Shown here: positions 8,394 through 17,303 of the stretch, one piece after another
Position numbering within the stretch: the first letter of the stretch is position 1
How the letters are laid out: each line of letters starts with the position of its first letter
From: Pseudogracilibacillus sp037892545
GTDB taxonomy: Bacteria > Bacillota > Bacilli > Bacillales > Amphibacillaceae
NCBI RefSeq assembly: GCF_037892545.1
Contig: NZ_JBBKBG010000001.1
Location: forward strand, 208,096 to 272,095
Length of the DNA stretch: 64,000 nucleotides
Direction of reading: 5' to 3'
Notes under the pieces: generated by a model
The model's input: only the letters and a program-made list of their open reading frames with translations
Databases searched by the model: none
Told to the model about the DNA's origin: nothing
Made by a program: the position numbers and the translations under genes

Positions 8394-10961
8394 TTATAAA
8401 CCACATTTAAGTTGTGCACCACAACTTGTACACGTATTACACCCACCGATTTCAGCAACATGTCCTTTACGACATACAGGGCAACGATCGCCAACTTCAG
8501 AACCTATGTTGACCGTCGTTTTATCTAATTCTTGAATAGTTTCCATTAAAACTACTTTTGGTTTCACAACATCAAATGCTTCATTAGTTTCTTCCACTTC
8601 ATTAAATGTAGACTCTTCTGCTTTTAACGTTAGTACTTGTGAATCACGACTCCCATCCACATATACTGTTCCACCTTTTGCGCCACCTTTGTATAAGCGT
8701 TGATAAACTTGTTCAACTTGTGACACAGAATATCCTTTTGGTGCGTTAACTGTTTTTGAAATAGAGCTATCAATCCATTTTTGGATAACACATTGTGTAT
8801 CTGCATGCTCCTCTGGACTTAATTCCATTGCGGATACAAACCAATCTGGTAAGTTATTTTCATCTGCATTAGGATGACGATCTAAATACTCTTGTAAAAT
8901 ATCAGCTTTTACTTCAATGAATTTCCCTAAACGACCGCTTCGGTAATATGAAAAGGAGAAATATGGTTCTAAACCTGTACTTACACCGACCATCGTTCCC
9001 GTTGACCCTGTCGGAGCGACCGTTAATAAATGAGAGTTACGAATTCCATACGTTACAATATCCTGACGAATATCTTCAGGCATTTGCTTCATGAATCCTG
9101 TTTGGATAAATGCTTCCCGAAGTTTTTTTGTTTCATCTTCTGTTTTTCCAATTAAAAATGGGAAGCTTCCCTTTTCTTTTGCAAGTTCTACAGATTCACG
9201 ATAAGCCGTGACAGCAATCGTTTTAAATATTTCATCTACTAATTGGTTACCTTCTTTCGATCCATAGCGTGTTTCACAATAAATTAATAAGTCATGTAAT
9301 CCCATTACACCTAATCCGATACGTCGCTCACCAAGTGCTTGTCTTTTATTTTCCTCTAAAAAATATGGAGTTGCATCGATCACATTATCTTGCATGCGCA
9401 CACCAACACGGACGGTTTCTTTTAGCTTTTCTACATCAAGTTGTTTCGTTGTTTTATTCGCCATTTCAGCTAAGTTGATTGCAGCTAAATTACATACAGA
9501 GTAAGGTGCAAGTGGTTGTTCCCCACATGGATTCGTAGCAACAACTTGTTGACCATAACTTTTCGCATTTGTCATATCGTTTGCATTATCGATAAAGAAA
9601 ATGCCTGGCTCAGCTGAGTATGTCGCACAAATATTAATTAAATCCCATAATTCTTTTGCTCTTACTTTACGATATGTCCGAATACGAAAACCTTTTTCTT
9701 CCCATTTACGTACATCCCCGATTTTATGCCATTCTTCATTATACTGTTTCATTTCTTCTTGCGTGTAGTTCTCAACATCTGGAAAACGTAAAGCATATTC
9801 CCCATCTGTTTCAACAGCTTCCATGAATTCTTTCGTTAAACAAACAGAAATATTCGCTCCCGTTAAAAATTCTGATTGATGTACGTCGTATGTTCCGCCA
9901 GTTTTTAATTTTTCATCTGCTTCTTTTACTGCTTCTTTTGTAAATCCACCTAAACCAGGCATGTTTTTATAGTTCACAATCCCTTGATATAAGTCTTTTT
10001 CTGTTTCGGTTAAAGGTGTAAATTTTAATTTTTCATTTGCTAATTGTTTAATTTGCTCATCTGTCGTATTTTCAATTAAATAGCGCAAAATACGTGGATT
10101 TTGCATTTTTGAAATAATAAATTCGATAATATCAGGGTGCCAGTCTGCGAGCATAATCATTTGGGCTCCGCGACGTGAACCACCTTGTTCAACTAAATGT
10201 GTTAATTTAGCAATATCATCTAACCAAGAAACAGATCCTGAAGATTTACCATTTACACCACGTGCTAACGTATTACGTGGACGTAATGTGGAACCATTCG
10301 TTCCAACTCCACCACCGCGTGACATAATTTCCATTACTTGCTTACGATGATCTGAAATCCCTTCTCTTGAATCTTGAATATAAGGCATTACATAACAATT
10401 AAAATAAGTTACATCCGTTTCTGATCCTGCCCCATATAACACTCTTCCCGCAGGAACAAAACGTAAAGTTTCTAATTGTTCTTTAAACATCTCATAAGAT
10501 GCTTGTCTTTTTTCTTCAGTCGTTTCAACTAATGATAGACCTTTCGCATTTCGTGCTGCAATTTGTTCATAAAAAATTTCTAAAGGTTTATCAATCGTAT
10601 CTAGGTCACGTTTAATGATACCTGTTTTAACTTCTTGTTCATCATCTAGTACGGCAATAAATTCTTCCGCTATCTTAATTTCAGCCTTATTTTCTTCCCA
10701 ATCAATCGATTCTACTAATCCATAACCACGTGCTGGGAATTTAGGATCTGGTTTTACGGTTAAAACGACAAAATCCCCTTTTTTTAATGTTTTCTTCTCT
10801 GTATCTTTAAATGCATAGCGGTCTAACATTACTAGTCTTGAAACGCCTTCATGCATAATTTTCATATCATCTGTAATGGGTTCAACTTGCTTAAATTGTT
10901 TTATATCCTCGTTTAAAGACGCAATGTTAATGTTTTCTTTTACTGATAAATTTGTTGCCAC
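8394..10961 (-). CDS. nrdJ: Adenosylcobalamin-dependent (class II) ribonucleotide reductase
   Basis: An 855-residue class II reductase making deoxyribonucleotides with B12 as radical source, independent of oxygen. Key residues: redox-pair cysteines at about 189 (YFNCYV) and 490 (SVCNLAAINL), the thiyl cysteine at 479 (NPCGEQ), the phosphate-binding APTGSTGTM loop, and a C-terminal zinc-ribbon/redox tail CPVC...CNTCTSCG. The first 130 residues form the extra N-terminal domain typical of Bacillales NrdJ. The GTG start at 10961 follows AGGGAGCGATCAATA; the upstream extension lacks a binding site. No cobalamin riboswitch is visible upstream. This gene is not part of the B. subtilis arrangement. 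Confidence 0.95.
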   Translation of the reverse strand: MATNLSVKENINIASLNEDIKQFKQVEPITDDMKIMHEGVSRLVMLDRYAFKDTEKKTLKKGDFVVLTVKPDPKFPARGYGLVESIDWEENKAEIKIAEEFIAVLDDEQEVKTGIIKRDLDTIDKPLEIFYEQIAARNAKGLSLVETTEEKRQASYEMFKEQLETLRFVPAGRVLYGAGSETDVTYFNCYVMPYIQDSREGISDHRKQVMEIMSRGGGVGTNGSTLRPRNTLARGVNGKSSGSVSWLDDIAKLTHLVEQGGSRRGAQMIMLADWHPDIIEFIISKMQNPRILRYLIENTTDEQIKQLANEKLKFTPLTETEKDLYQGIVNYKNMPGLGGFTKEAVKEADEKLKTGGTYDVHQSEFLTGANISVCLTKEFMEAVETDGEYALRFPDVENYTQEEMKQYNEEWHKIGDVRKWEEKGFRIRTYRKVRAKELWDLINICATYSAEPGIFFIDNANDMTNAKSYGQQVVATNPCGEQPLAPYSVCNLAAINLAEMANKTTKQLDVEKLKETVRVGVRMQDNVIDATPYFLEENKRQALGERRIGLGVMGLHDLLIYCETRYGSKEGNQLVDEIFKTIAVTAYRESVELAKEKGSFPFLIGKTEDETKKLREAFIQTGFMKQMPEDIRQDIVTYGIRNSHLLTVAPTGSTGTMVGVSTGLEPYFSFSYYRSGRLGKFIEVKADILQEYLDRHPNADENNLPDWFVSAMELSPEEHADTQCVIQKWIDSSISKTVNAPKGYSVSQVEQVYQRLYKGGAKGGTVYVDGSRDSQVLTLKAEESTFNEVEETNEAFDVVKPKVVLMETIQELDKTTVNIGSEVGDRCPVCRKGHVAEIGGCNTCTSCGAQLKCGL

Positions 10962-11266
10962 TATTGATCGCTCCCTACGTACGTATTTCTCGTTGCTTTT
11001 GTAAATTATTCTATTTCTAATGTACACAAAAAATGACAATAAATCAATATGTTGTGTTTAAAAAGGTTATAAAGTGCTATATATTGAAAAAATGATCATT
11101 CTATGTTTGAAATAAATTTTTTACATAAAAGCCGACAATACAGTATTCTACCTGTTTCAAAGAAAAAAATCTACTGATTATTTGTAAAAAGATGTATCAA
11201 TTCATATAATATATATAGTATATGTGGCAACCTTATTTACTATATTTTATATTGGAGGATTATTAC
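10962..11266. other. Intergenic region between divergent nrdJ and yqhL
   Basis: An AT-rich 305-base gap. It holds the clear yqhL promoter near its right end and a weak nrdJ promoter candidate on the minus strand (TTGATT, 17 bases, TACATT at about 11021-11049). No riboswitch fold, NrdR box pair or small gene was recognised. Confidence 0.5.
11182..11210 (+). promoter_or_regulatory. Sigma-A promoter of yqhL
   Basis: TTGTAA, 17-base spacer, TATAAT, ending 56 bases before the yqhL ATG. Confidence 0.7.
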
Positions 11267-11644
11267 ATGCTTTGGGGTTTACTAATTGTTTTACTTTTAA
11301 TCATTCTTTATGCCTTGTTTAATTATTTTCGTCAAAGAAAATATTTAACCGTTTTAACGCAAGAACAATTTATAGAAGGATATCGTAAGGCTCAACTTGT
11401 CGATGTTCGAGAACAGAAAGAATTTGATAACGGGCATATTCGTGGTGCTAGAAATATTCCTTTAACAACGTTTAAACAGAGTATTAATGCATTACGCCCT
11501 GACAAGCCTGTTTATTTATATTGTCAAAACACAACTCGTTCAACGAGAGCCGCAGCTATTTTAAAAAAGCATCACTTTACAGACATCTATATGTTGCAAG
11601 GTGGCTTTAAAAAATGGACTGGAAAAATTGACCAAAAAAAATAA
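11267..11644 (+). CDS. yqhL: Membrane-anchored rhodanese-like protein
   Basis: A 125-residue protein: one N-terminal membrane helix (about 2-22), then a single rhodanese domain (about 30-120). The active-site loop YCQNTTRSTRAA carries the candidate persulfide cysteine. It could pass sulfane sulfur to an acceptor; the actual partner is unknown. The ATG at 11267 has TTGGAGG 9 bases upstream. Length and architecture match B. subtilis YqhL. Confidence 0.88.
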   Translation: MLWGLLIVLLLIILYALFNYFRQRKYLTVLTQEQFIEGYRKAQLVDVREQKEFDNGHIRGARNIPLTTFKQSINALRPDKPVYLYCQNTTRSTRAAAILKKHHFTDIYMLQGGFKKWTGKIDQKK

Positions 11645-11649
11645 ACGAA

Positions 11650-11690
11650 AAACATATATAGGATGACAAAAATCCTATATATGTTTTTTT
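11650..11690 (+). terminator. Terminator after yqhL
   Basis: Thirteen-base-pair stem AACATATATAGGA / TCCTATATATGTT with T7 tail, six bases after the yqhL stop. Confidence 0.9.
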
Positions 11691-11743
11691 GTATATTTTA
11701 TACATTCCGAACCATCCTAACCATAATGGAGGTTATATTTTAT

Positions 11744-13228
11744 ATGGAAATAAAAGTACATAAAGATCATAACTGGATACAATGGTATAAAGAAAATGAG
11801 CTTCAATCAACAAATAGTAATTGGGGGTTATTCTCCCTCTATTATAATATGTTACAAAAACGTGCACATAAAACGATGAATCAATTAGAAAGTACACATT
11901 ATATTAAAAATACTACGATGTTACCTCATCAAAAGGAAGTATGTGAAAAGGTACTCTTTTCAATGAACGGAAGAGCTATTTTAGCTGACGAAGTAGGTTT
12001 AGGTAAAACAATTGAAGCTTGCTTTATTATGAAAGAATTGCTAGTTCGTAAAATGGCGAAAAAAATATTAATTATTGTTCCAGCCTCTCTTATTTATCAA
12101 TGGGAAAAAGAATTACGGTTAAAGTTTTTTATTTTTCCAACCGTTTATAAAAAAATTAATGCTTCCCATTTAGACGACATCGTTCTTTGTTCATATGAAC
12201 AAGTAAAACGGAATCGAAAAATATTTGAGCAACATTGTTTTGATTTGCTCATCATTGATGAAGCGCATAAAGTTGTAAATCCAAAAACGATCAATTATCA
12301 AATGGTCCAACAAATAAACAAGAAATATTGTCTACTATTAACTGCTACCCCAATGAAAAATACACTCGATGATATTTATTATTTAATTCAAATCGTACAA
12401 CCGACATTATTTGCAGACATCGATTCATTTCGACAATTATATACATCCAATCAGTCCATATTCAGAGAAAGGTTAAGTCGTGTACTCGTTCGCAATCAAC
12501 GACAGGACCATATAAATTTTATCCCTGAAAGAAATATAGAAACTAAATTTATCTACTTTACAGAGGAAGAACAAGCGGTATACGATCAACTAAAAAAACA
12601 AATGATCCAATCTAAAACACCTCATTGGGTTTATCTAAAGCAATTCTGTTCTTCTAGAGAAGCATGTTATCTATCACTACAAAAAAACGAACCATCTGAA
12701 AAACAATTATTATCTGAAATTGCAAGTCTCCCCCATCATATAAAAGCAAAAGTGTTGATAGATCTGTTTCAAACGATACAAAATGAAAAAGTCGTTATTT
12801 TTACCCAATATAAACCGAGCCAATATTATATTCAGTGGTATTTACAGCAACACGGGATACAGAGTGTTGCCTTTTCAGGAGATTTATCACAATCAAATAA
12901 ACAGTGGATGGTGGAACAGTTTAAAAATGATAAACAAGTACTAGTAGCAACAGACGCATGTAGTGAAGGAATCAATTTACATTTCGCCCATATTTTAATT
13001 AACTATGATTTACCTTGGAATCCAATGCGTTTAGAACAACGGATTGGTAGGATTCATCGTTTCGGGCAAAAAAATGATGTACGGATGATTCATCTCGTAC
13101 TTGAACATACGATTGAAGCTCATATTTTACGTGTCATTTACCAAAAAATAAATGTCTTTCAAGCATCAATTGGTGGAATGGATAAACTGTTAGAACAAAC
13201 AATGAATGAATATATGGTTGATTCATAA
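11744..13228 (+). CDS. yqhH: SNF2-type DEAD/DEAH helicase-like ATPase
   Basis: A 494-residue Swi2/Snf2 ATPase. Motif I DEVGLGKTIEA (about 85), motif II LIIDEAHK (about 175), motif III LLTATPMKN, and the C-terminal RecA lobe with VATDACSEGINL and QRIGRIHRFGQ (motifs V and VI). No nuclease or DNA-binding domain is fused. The ATG at 11744 follows GGAGGTTATATTTTAT; an upstream reading would run into the preceding terminator. The neighbouring yqhG downstream matches B. subtilis yqhHG. The cellular role is unknown: the fold predicts translocation on DNA or remodelling of a bound protein. Confidence 0.88.
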   Translation: MEIKVHKDHNWIQWYKENELQSTNSNWGLFSLYYNMLQKRAHKTMNQLESTHYIKNTTMLPHQKEVCEKVLFSMNGRAILADEVGLGKTIEACFIMKELLVRKMAKKILIIVPASLIYQWEKELRLKFFIFPTVYKKINASHLDDIVLCSYEQVKRNRKIFEQHCFDLLIIDEAHKVVNPKTINYQMVQQINKKYCLLLTATPMKNTLDDIYYLIQIVQPTLFADIDSFRQLYTSNQSIFRERLSRVLVRNQRQDHINFIPERNIETKFIYFTEEEQAVYDQLKKQMIQSKTPHWVYLKQFCSSREACYLSLQKNEPSEKQLLSEIASLPHHIKAKVLIDLFQTIQNEKVVIFTQYKPSQYYIQWYLQQHGIQSVAFSGDLSQSNKQWMVEQFKNDKQVLVATDACSEGINLHFAHILINYDLPWNPMRLEQRIGRIHRFGQKNDVRMIHLVLEHTIEAHILRVIYQKINVFQASIGGMDKLLEQTMNEYMVDS

Positions 13229-13260
13229 ACAAAAGTACATATGGAAAGGACGTGAAAAAG

Positions 13261-14031
13261 ATGTCCACTCTATCTTTTCTGCAAACATTTTATAAAAATT
13301 TTTTTCGCATGACAAACTGTAATATTTTGTCTGAAGAAAAGGATTCCATAACGGTGCAATTAACGAAAGAAATAGATAAAGCAATCATGCACCGTCCATA
13401 TTATTGGACATATATGGAAACAATACAACAAGAAGGAATTCCCCAAAAAGTGTGCTTTACAACGAACGACAAAACTGCGAATGGGTATACACTCCAGTAC
13501 GACACTCCACTCTACAATCGTACAATGTCATGGTTACAGAAAAATACAGTTTATGGAGTTTATTATGAAGCCATTCATACAAATACAGAGACGATGTTAT
13601 ATCCATGGCTATTATTAAATGTAAAAATTGGTTATGAAGGTAAAATACATACAGAGGAAATCATTTCTATTGGGCTACAGTTAATACACGGTATTATCGA
13701 GTTTCATATGATGGAAAAACTAGCGGAAAAATCATTACAAGAAAAACCGAATGATTATTGTTACACCATTGCGCCAATAATTTCTGTGTTAAATGGATAC
13801 AAACAAATGGACAAGGCAATTAATCAATACTTAGAATCAAAATCATATGAATGGGCAATGACAAGTTATCATGAGATGAAATTAGAAGAAAAAATATGGG
13901 AAAAACATGATACGAATATACTTAATAATGAAAAGGCGGCTATGTATAAAAGGCTACAACCAAAAATTCACGTAGAAGTATTACAAGGTGCGCTCATTTA
14001 TATAAGGAATAACCAATTTCGTACGACATGA
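13261..14031 (+). CDS. yqhG: Conserved protein YqhG
   Basis: A 256-residue soluble protein without recognised catalytic motifs, resembling B. subtilis YqhG around MHRPYYWTY and VQLTKEIDK. ATG at 13261 is preferred over a GTG nine bases upstream because AAAGGA is then 10 bases away rather than abutting. It lies 32 bases downstream of yqhH, so the two are likely co-expressed and may work together. Function unknown. Confidence 0.8.
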   Translation: MSTLSFLQTFYKNFFRMTNCNILSEEKDSITVQLTKEIDKAIMHRPYYWTYMETIQQEGIPQKVCFTTNDKTANGYTLQYDTPLYNRTMSWLQKNTVYGVYYEAIHTNTETMLYPWLLLNVKIGYEGKIHTEEIISIGLQLIHGIIEFHMMEKLAEKSLQEKPNDYCYTIAPIISVLNGYKQMDKAINQYLESKSYEWAMTSYHEMKLEEKIWEKHDTNILNNEKAAMYKRLQPKIHVEVLQGALIYIRNNQFRTT

Positions 14032-14063
14032 AAAACACCCCTGCATATAGCAGAGGTGTTTTT
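14030..14063. terminator. Bidirectional terminator yqhG / yqgY
   Basis: AAAAACACCCCTGC / GCAGAGGTGTTTTT stem (one G-U pair), with A-run and T-run, between convergent yqhG and yqgY. Confidence 0.9.
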
Positions 14064-14070
14064 CTGTTTA

Positions 14071-14310
14071 TTAACCGAAGCTTGGAATCATAATAAATTC
14101 TGTATACCAAGTAAATCCGATCATAAACACTGTTAAGTACGCACCGAACAAATATAAGTACATTCGTTCTGAAAGCTTTAAATAACTTAGTGTTAGGAAA
14201 AAAGCCGTTTGTACTAGGAATAATACAGCAGTATTATACATTTCTCCAACGTAGAACATTACCATGAAAACTCCTGTCCAAAAGGCAAGCACTCGAAACA
14301 TTCGATCCAT
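14071..14310 (-). CDS. yqgY: DUF2626 small membrane protein
   Basis: A 79-residue protein with three predicted membrane helices (about 5-23, 27-43, 50-70), belonging to the DUF2626 family (B. subtilis YqgY). A very strong AAAGGAGGGG precedes the ATG. In B. subtilis the gene lies near yqgX; here it sits downstream of comGG. No function is known. Confidence 0.82.
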   Translation of the reverse strand: MDRMFRVLAFWTGVFMVMFYVGEMYNTAVLFLVQTAFFLTLSYLKLSERMYLYLFGAYLTVFMIGFTWYTEFIMIPSFG

Positions 14311-14409
14311 GCTTTTTCCCCTCCTTTAACGTAACCTAATACAAATATCATTATAAACTAGGAAATGAATATTGTAAATGAAACATATGTTAGAACAATG
14401 ATTTTTTCC

Positions 14410-14793
14410 TCATTCTGTCATGATATCTTCTTTTAAATGAATCGTCCGATGAAATGGATACATATAATCATCTTCCCCATAAACTTGTACTTTTACTTGT
14501 AAACGACCATGTTCTTTTGTATAAAATACATCTGTTTTACCATTAGGTAAATAATAAGCTTCCATTCCTTCTTTCGTATGTTCAAATGGTCGTTCTCGTA
14601 ATAATTTATTAATTGCCATTTTATACTGTGTTTCGTACGTAATTTGATCAATTACATTACTAGAAATCTCCAATTCGTTTTCATAAATATAAATAGCATT
14701 CGTAACAAAAATTAAAATAATGGTACTCAAAACCATCACATATGGTAAGAAAAAGCCTCGTTCATTATCGTTCAAATGGGATTGTTTTTTCAT
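14410..14793 (-). CDS. comGG: Competence pseudopilus protein ComGG
   Basis: A 127-residue bitopic protein with a membrane segment at about 15-36 after a short basic N-terminus (ERGFFLPYVMVLST), in the position of ComGG, the last gene of the comG operon. ComGG is a minor component of the DNA-uptake pseudopilus. The ATG is preceded by AAGGGGGAATTT, and the gene overlaps comGF by 29 bases. Primary sequence conservation is low in this family, so context carries the call. Confidence 0.8.
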   Translation of the reverse strand: MKKQSHLNDNERGFFLPYVMVLSTIILIFVTNAIYIYENELEISSNVIDQITYETQYKMAINKLLRERPFEHTKEGMEAYYLPNGKTDVFYTKEHGRLQVKVQVYGEDDYMYPFHRTIHLKEDIMTE

Positions 14794-15229
14794 AAATTCC
14801 CCCTTCGCTGGATGTTACAGTGATTTTAATACCGTAATCCAATGTTTCGGTTTCAAATGCTTGTACATCACGCAAATATATTTCATGACCTAAATAATTT
14901 ACGCGCCTTCGAATAACATCCTGATATTGTTCTATCATAGAAACTTCATCTTCATTCAATTGGAAATATAAAGTATTATTTCGTTCGAACATTCTTTCTG
15001 CATCTAAATTTTCTTGCCGAACGAAAAGAAAAAACTGGCGATACGATAAGTCTTCTGAATAATTTGTTTCCGACAAATTCTTTAAGATATACATGAACAA
15101 TGGAAACGTAACTACGATCACGGTTAATCCAAATAGAACAGAAAGTAGTGTCATGCCTTTTTCATCACTTGTAATCGCTATATAAGCAAAACGTTTCTTT
15201 TCGTGTCTTTTTATTTTCCCAATTTGCAC
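14765..15229 (-). CDS. comGF: Competence pseudopilin-like protein ComGF
   Basis: A 154-residue protein with a prepilin-type region DEKGMTLLSVLFGLTV (cleavage expected after Gly25) and the ComGF-like C-terminal domain. The start is a GTG inside the end of comGE (65-base overlap) with GAGGGG only two bases upstream, so the exact start is uncertain; no better in-frame codon precedes the prepilin motif. ComGF is a minor pseudopilus subunit for transformation. Confidence 0.82.
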   Translation of the reverse strand: MQIGKIKRHEKKRFAYIAITSDEKGMTLLSVLFGLTVIVVTFPLFMYILKNLSETNYSEDLSYRQFFLFVRQENLDAERMFERNNTLYFQLNEDEVSMIEQYQDVIRRRVNYLGHEIYLRDVQAFETETLDYGIKITVTSSEGGIYEKTIPFER

Positions 15230-15494
15230 AACCCCTCATATATTCGTTTTCTAATTGAAATGTAAATTGTACATTTGTCTGCTGTATCGATTTTTCGTAG
15301 TGCATTGTTGCATCATTTCCATTCGCTCTATACAATAAATCCTCATACAACATATGTACAACATCTCGCTTTAATAATGCATTTACTCTTTCTTGCATGA
15401 CTAGTGTTGATAACGGTGCAACCGTGAGACTAATAAAAATGATAATATTTAAAGAAACTAACGCTTCAATAAATGTAAAACCATTACGATTCAT
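15165..15494 (-). CDS. comGE: Competence pseudopilin ComGE
   Basis: A 109-residue minor pseudopilin with N-terminal type III signal NRNGFTFIEALVSL followed by a hydrophobic helix. It overlaps comGD by 11 bases and comGF by 65 bases, indicating translational coupling across the operon. Confidence 0.83.
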   Translation of the reverse strand: MNRNGFTFIEALVSLNIIIFISLTVAPLSTLVMQERVNALLKRDVVHMLYEDLLYRANGNDATMHYEKSIQQTNVQFTFQLENEYMRGCANWENKKTRKETFCLYSDYK

Positions 15495-15912
15495 CTATCC
15501 AATGCCTACCTTTCCCCAATGGAAATACAAGCCTGTATAGACGACCATCTGCGATAAAAACATATGTGCCTGGTTGGACAATTGTTCCTTTTAAATTGTA
15601 CACTATATTCGTGTTCTTCATTGAATACGATACCGTCGGAGGAATCTGTCTTACTACTTCCCTATCGCCTGTTTTACCATAGTGCAGCACATATTGATTA
15701 TTTCTTAAAAAACCTAAAGTATACTCTTTTCTATGATGAAATGCTTTATTTTGAATATGCAAAATATCCGCATCCAGCAAATGTTTAAATGCATTCACTT
15801 CTGATTTTTCTTTTAATGCAACCATACTTGGTGTAGTTAATAAAATGAAAATGGAAATGATAAGCAATACAAAGAGTAATTCTAACAATGTGAAACCAGC
15901 CTCTTTATTCAT
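15484..15912 (-). CDS. comGD: Competence pseudopilin ComGD
   Basis: A 142-residue minor pseudopilin with prepilin motif EAGFTLLELLFVLL (Glu at +5 after the cleaved Gly) and a GspH-like C-terminal part. It overlaps comGC by eight bases. Confidence 0.87.
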   Translation of the reverse strand: MNKEAGFTLLELLFVLLIISIFILLTTPSMVALKEKSEVNAFKHLLDADILHIQNKAFHHRKEYTLGFLRNNQYVLHYGKTGDREVVRQIPPTVSYSMKNTNIVYNLKGTIVQPGTYVFIADGRLYRLVFPLGKGRHWIDES

Positions 15913-16222
15913 TCACATACACTTTCCCACTCGATACATTGTATTGTAATGGGGTATTGTTTGAACATTTTTTCTGACTTGCTTCAATGTAGTTTTCTTG
16001 TACTAAATCATCTAAACTAGTTGGTAACTTCCCTGCTTCTAATTGATATGCATATACTTGACTCTGAACCGTAGAAGTTAGAGCTTTACAGCCTTTTTCA
16101 TGTACATCACTACTCCGATTCGTTAAATTAGGTAACAACAACAAAATTAGAACAGTAATGATAAGAAGTACGACGAGCATTTCGATTAACGTGAATCCAC
16201 CTTCCCCTTTTACATGTCTCAT
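15905..16222 (-). CDS. comGC: Major competence pseudopilin ComGC
   Basis: A 105-residue pseudopilin with the class 1 signal GEGGFTLIEMLVVLLII, processed by ComC. The two cysteines (CKAL and KKCS, about 45 and 86) correspond to the intramolecular disulfide pair known from B. subtilis ComGC, formed by BdbDC. It is the main building block of the DNA-uptake pilus. Confidence 0.94.
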   Translation of the reverse strand: MRHVKGEGGFTLIEMLVVLLIITVLILLLLPNLTNRSSDVHEKGCKALTSTVQSQVYAYQLEAGKLPTSLDDLVQENYIEASQKKCSNNTPLQYNVSSGKVYVNE

Positions 16223-16238
16223 ATATGTTCTCCTCTCT

Positions 16239-17303
16239 TTAAATTGTTTGAATTAATTGATACATTGGAATCATTAATGTAAGATAAACAAAAATAATAA
16301 AAAACGCGACAATAGAAAATATAATCGGTTGAATAAATTGAATCATTTTCGCTAATTTGTTGCGAATTTTCTCACCTAAAAATACGGCATAAACTGATAA
16401 CTCTTTTTCAAAGCTACGATGGTCCATACTTCTACTAAAAATTCCTTTCGTATGACGATCAATAAAATATAATTGATTAACAGCCGTAGCTAATGATTGT
16501 CCAGCCTCTAGTTGCATATCAATTTCCTCACCATAATATGCTAAGATCGTTAAACGATCATGACTTTTTAGTTGTTTCACTACTTCTCGCATAGGTAAAC
16601 TTGCTTTTAAATACATACTGATATATGTGACCAAATAATACGATGTATATAATGTTAAAAATGAACGATAAAATGGGATTTTTTTATATATATTTAATTG
16701 GGTTTCTATAGGTATTTGTGGTTTATATTTTTTCCATATGAAAGAAAAAATAAAAAGTGTCAATAGGAGTACTAAAAAAAATGTAGTAATAAATTCAATA
16801 AAGGAGATAGAAAGTAACAATGTTTTGGATGATGAAGCATGTGATTGGAACAAGTCCAAAAACATTGGCAACACATAACGATTGAGACTAATAAGTAGCA
16901 ACACAATAATAATGAGTAAAAACAATGGATAACGAATCGTTTTCTTTAATTTTTCAATATAACTCAATCGATATTCCACCATATCTACGCAATTTTTAAT
17001 ACTATCTATCATGCTTTCATGTGCTTGTGAAAACTGTAAATATGCAACAATAGAATGATGAAACATTGCATGTTCAAATGCTTTATCTAATGAATCTCCC
17101 CGTTTAAATGCTGTAATTATCTCTTTTGTTTGTGCTTCATAATCTGTATTGTAATACAAATGATCTAATGCCTCTTTAAACGAATAACCGTGAGACATTA
17201 AAAAATGTACATGTTTTAAATATTGTAATTGCTTTTCGATTGGGAAAAAATATTTATACGCTTTTCGACGTTTCATCCATTGAATCATCTTGTAAAAATC
17301 CAT
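16239..17303 (-). CDS. comGB: Competence inner-membrane platform ComGB
   Basis: A 354-residue GspF/PilC-type platform protein with three membrane segments (about 123-143, 172-192, 325-348) and two cytosolic T2SSF domains (SFKEALDHLYY, LPMREVVKQL). AAAGGAG is placed 13 bases before ATG at 17303. The start overlaps the end of comGA by 50 bases. It couples the ComGA motor to pilin assembly. Confidence 0.92.
   Translation of the reverse strand: MDFYKMIQWMKRRKAYKYFFPIEKQLQYLKHVHFLMSHGYSFKEALDHLYYNTDYEAQTKEIITAFKRGDSLDKAFEHAMFHHSIVAYLQFSQAHESMIDSIKNCVDMVEYRLSYIEKLKKTIRYPLFLLIIIVLLLISLNRYVLPMFLDLFQSHASSSKTLLLSISFIEFITTFFLVLLLTLFIFSFIWKKYKPQIPIETQLNIYKKIPFYRSFLTLYTSYYLVTYISMYLKASLPMREVVKQLKSHDRLTILAYYGEEIDMQLEAGQSLATAVNQLYFIDRHTKGIFSRSMDHRSFEKELSVYAVFLGEKIRNKLAKMIQFIQPIIFSIVAFFIIFVYLTLMIPMYQLIQTI

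Noticed and set aside
10962..11266. Cobalamin riboswitch for nrdJ
   Set aside because: No B12-box-like sequence or suitable hairpins were found on the minus strand.
13252..13260. GTG at 13252 as start of yqhG
   Set aside because: It abuts AAAGGAC with almost no spacing; ATG at 13261 has the usual distance.
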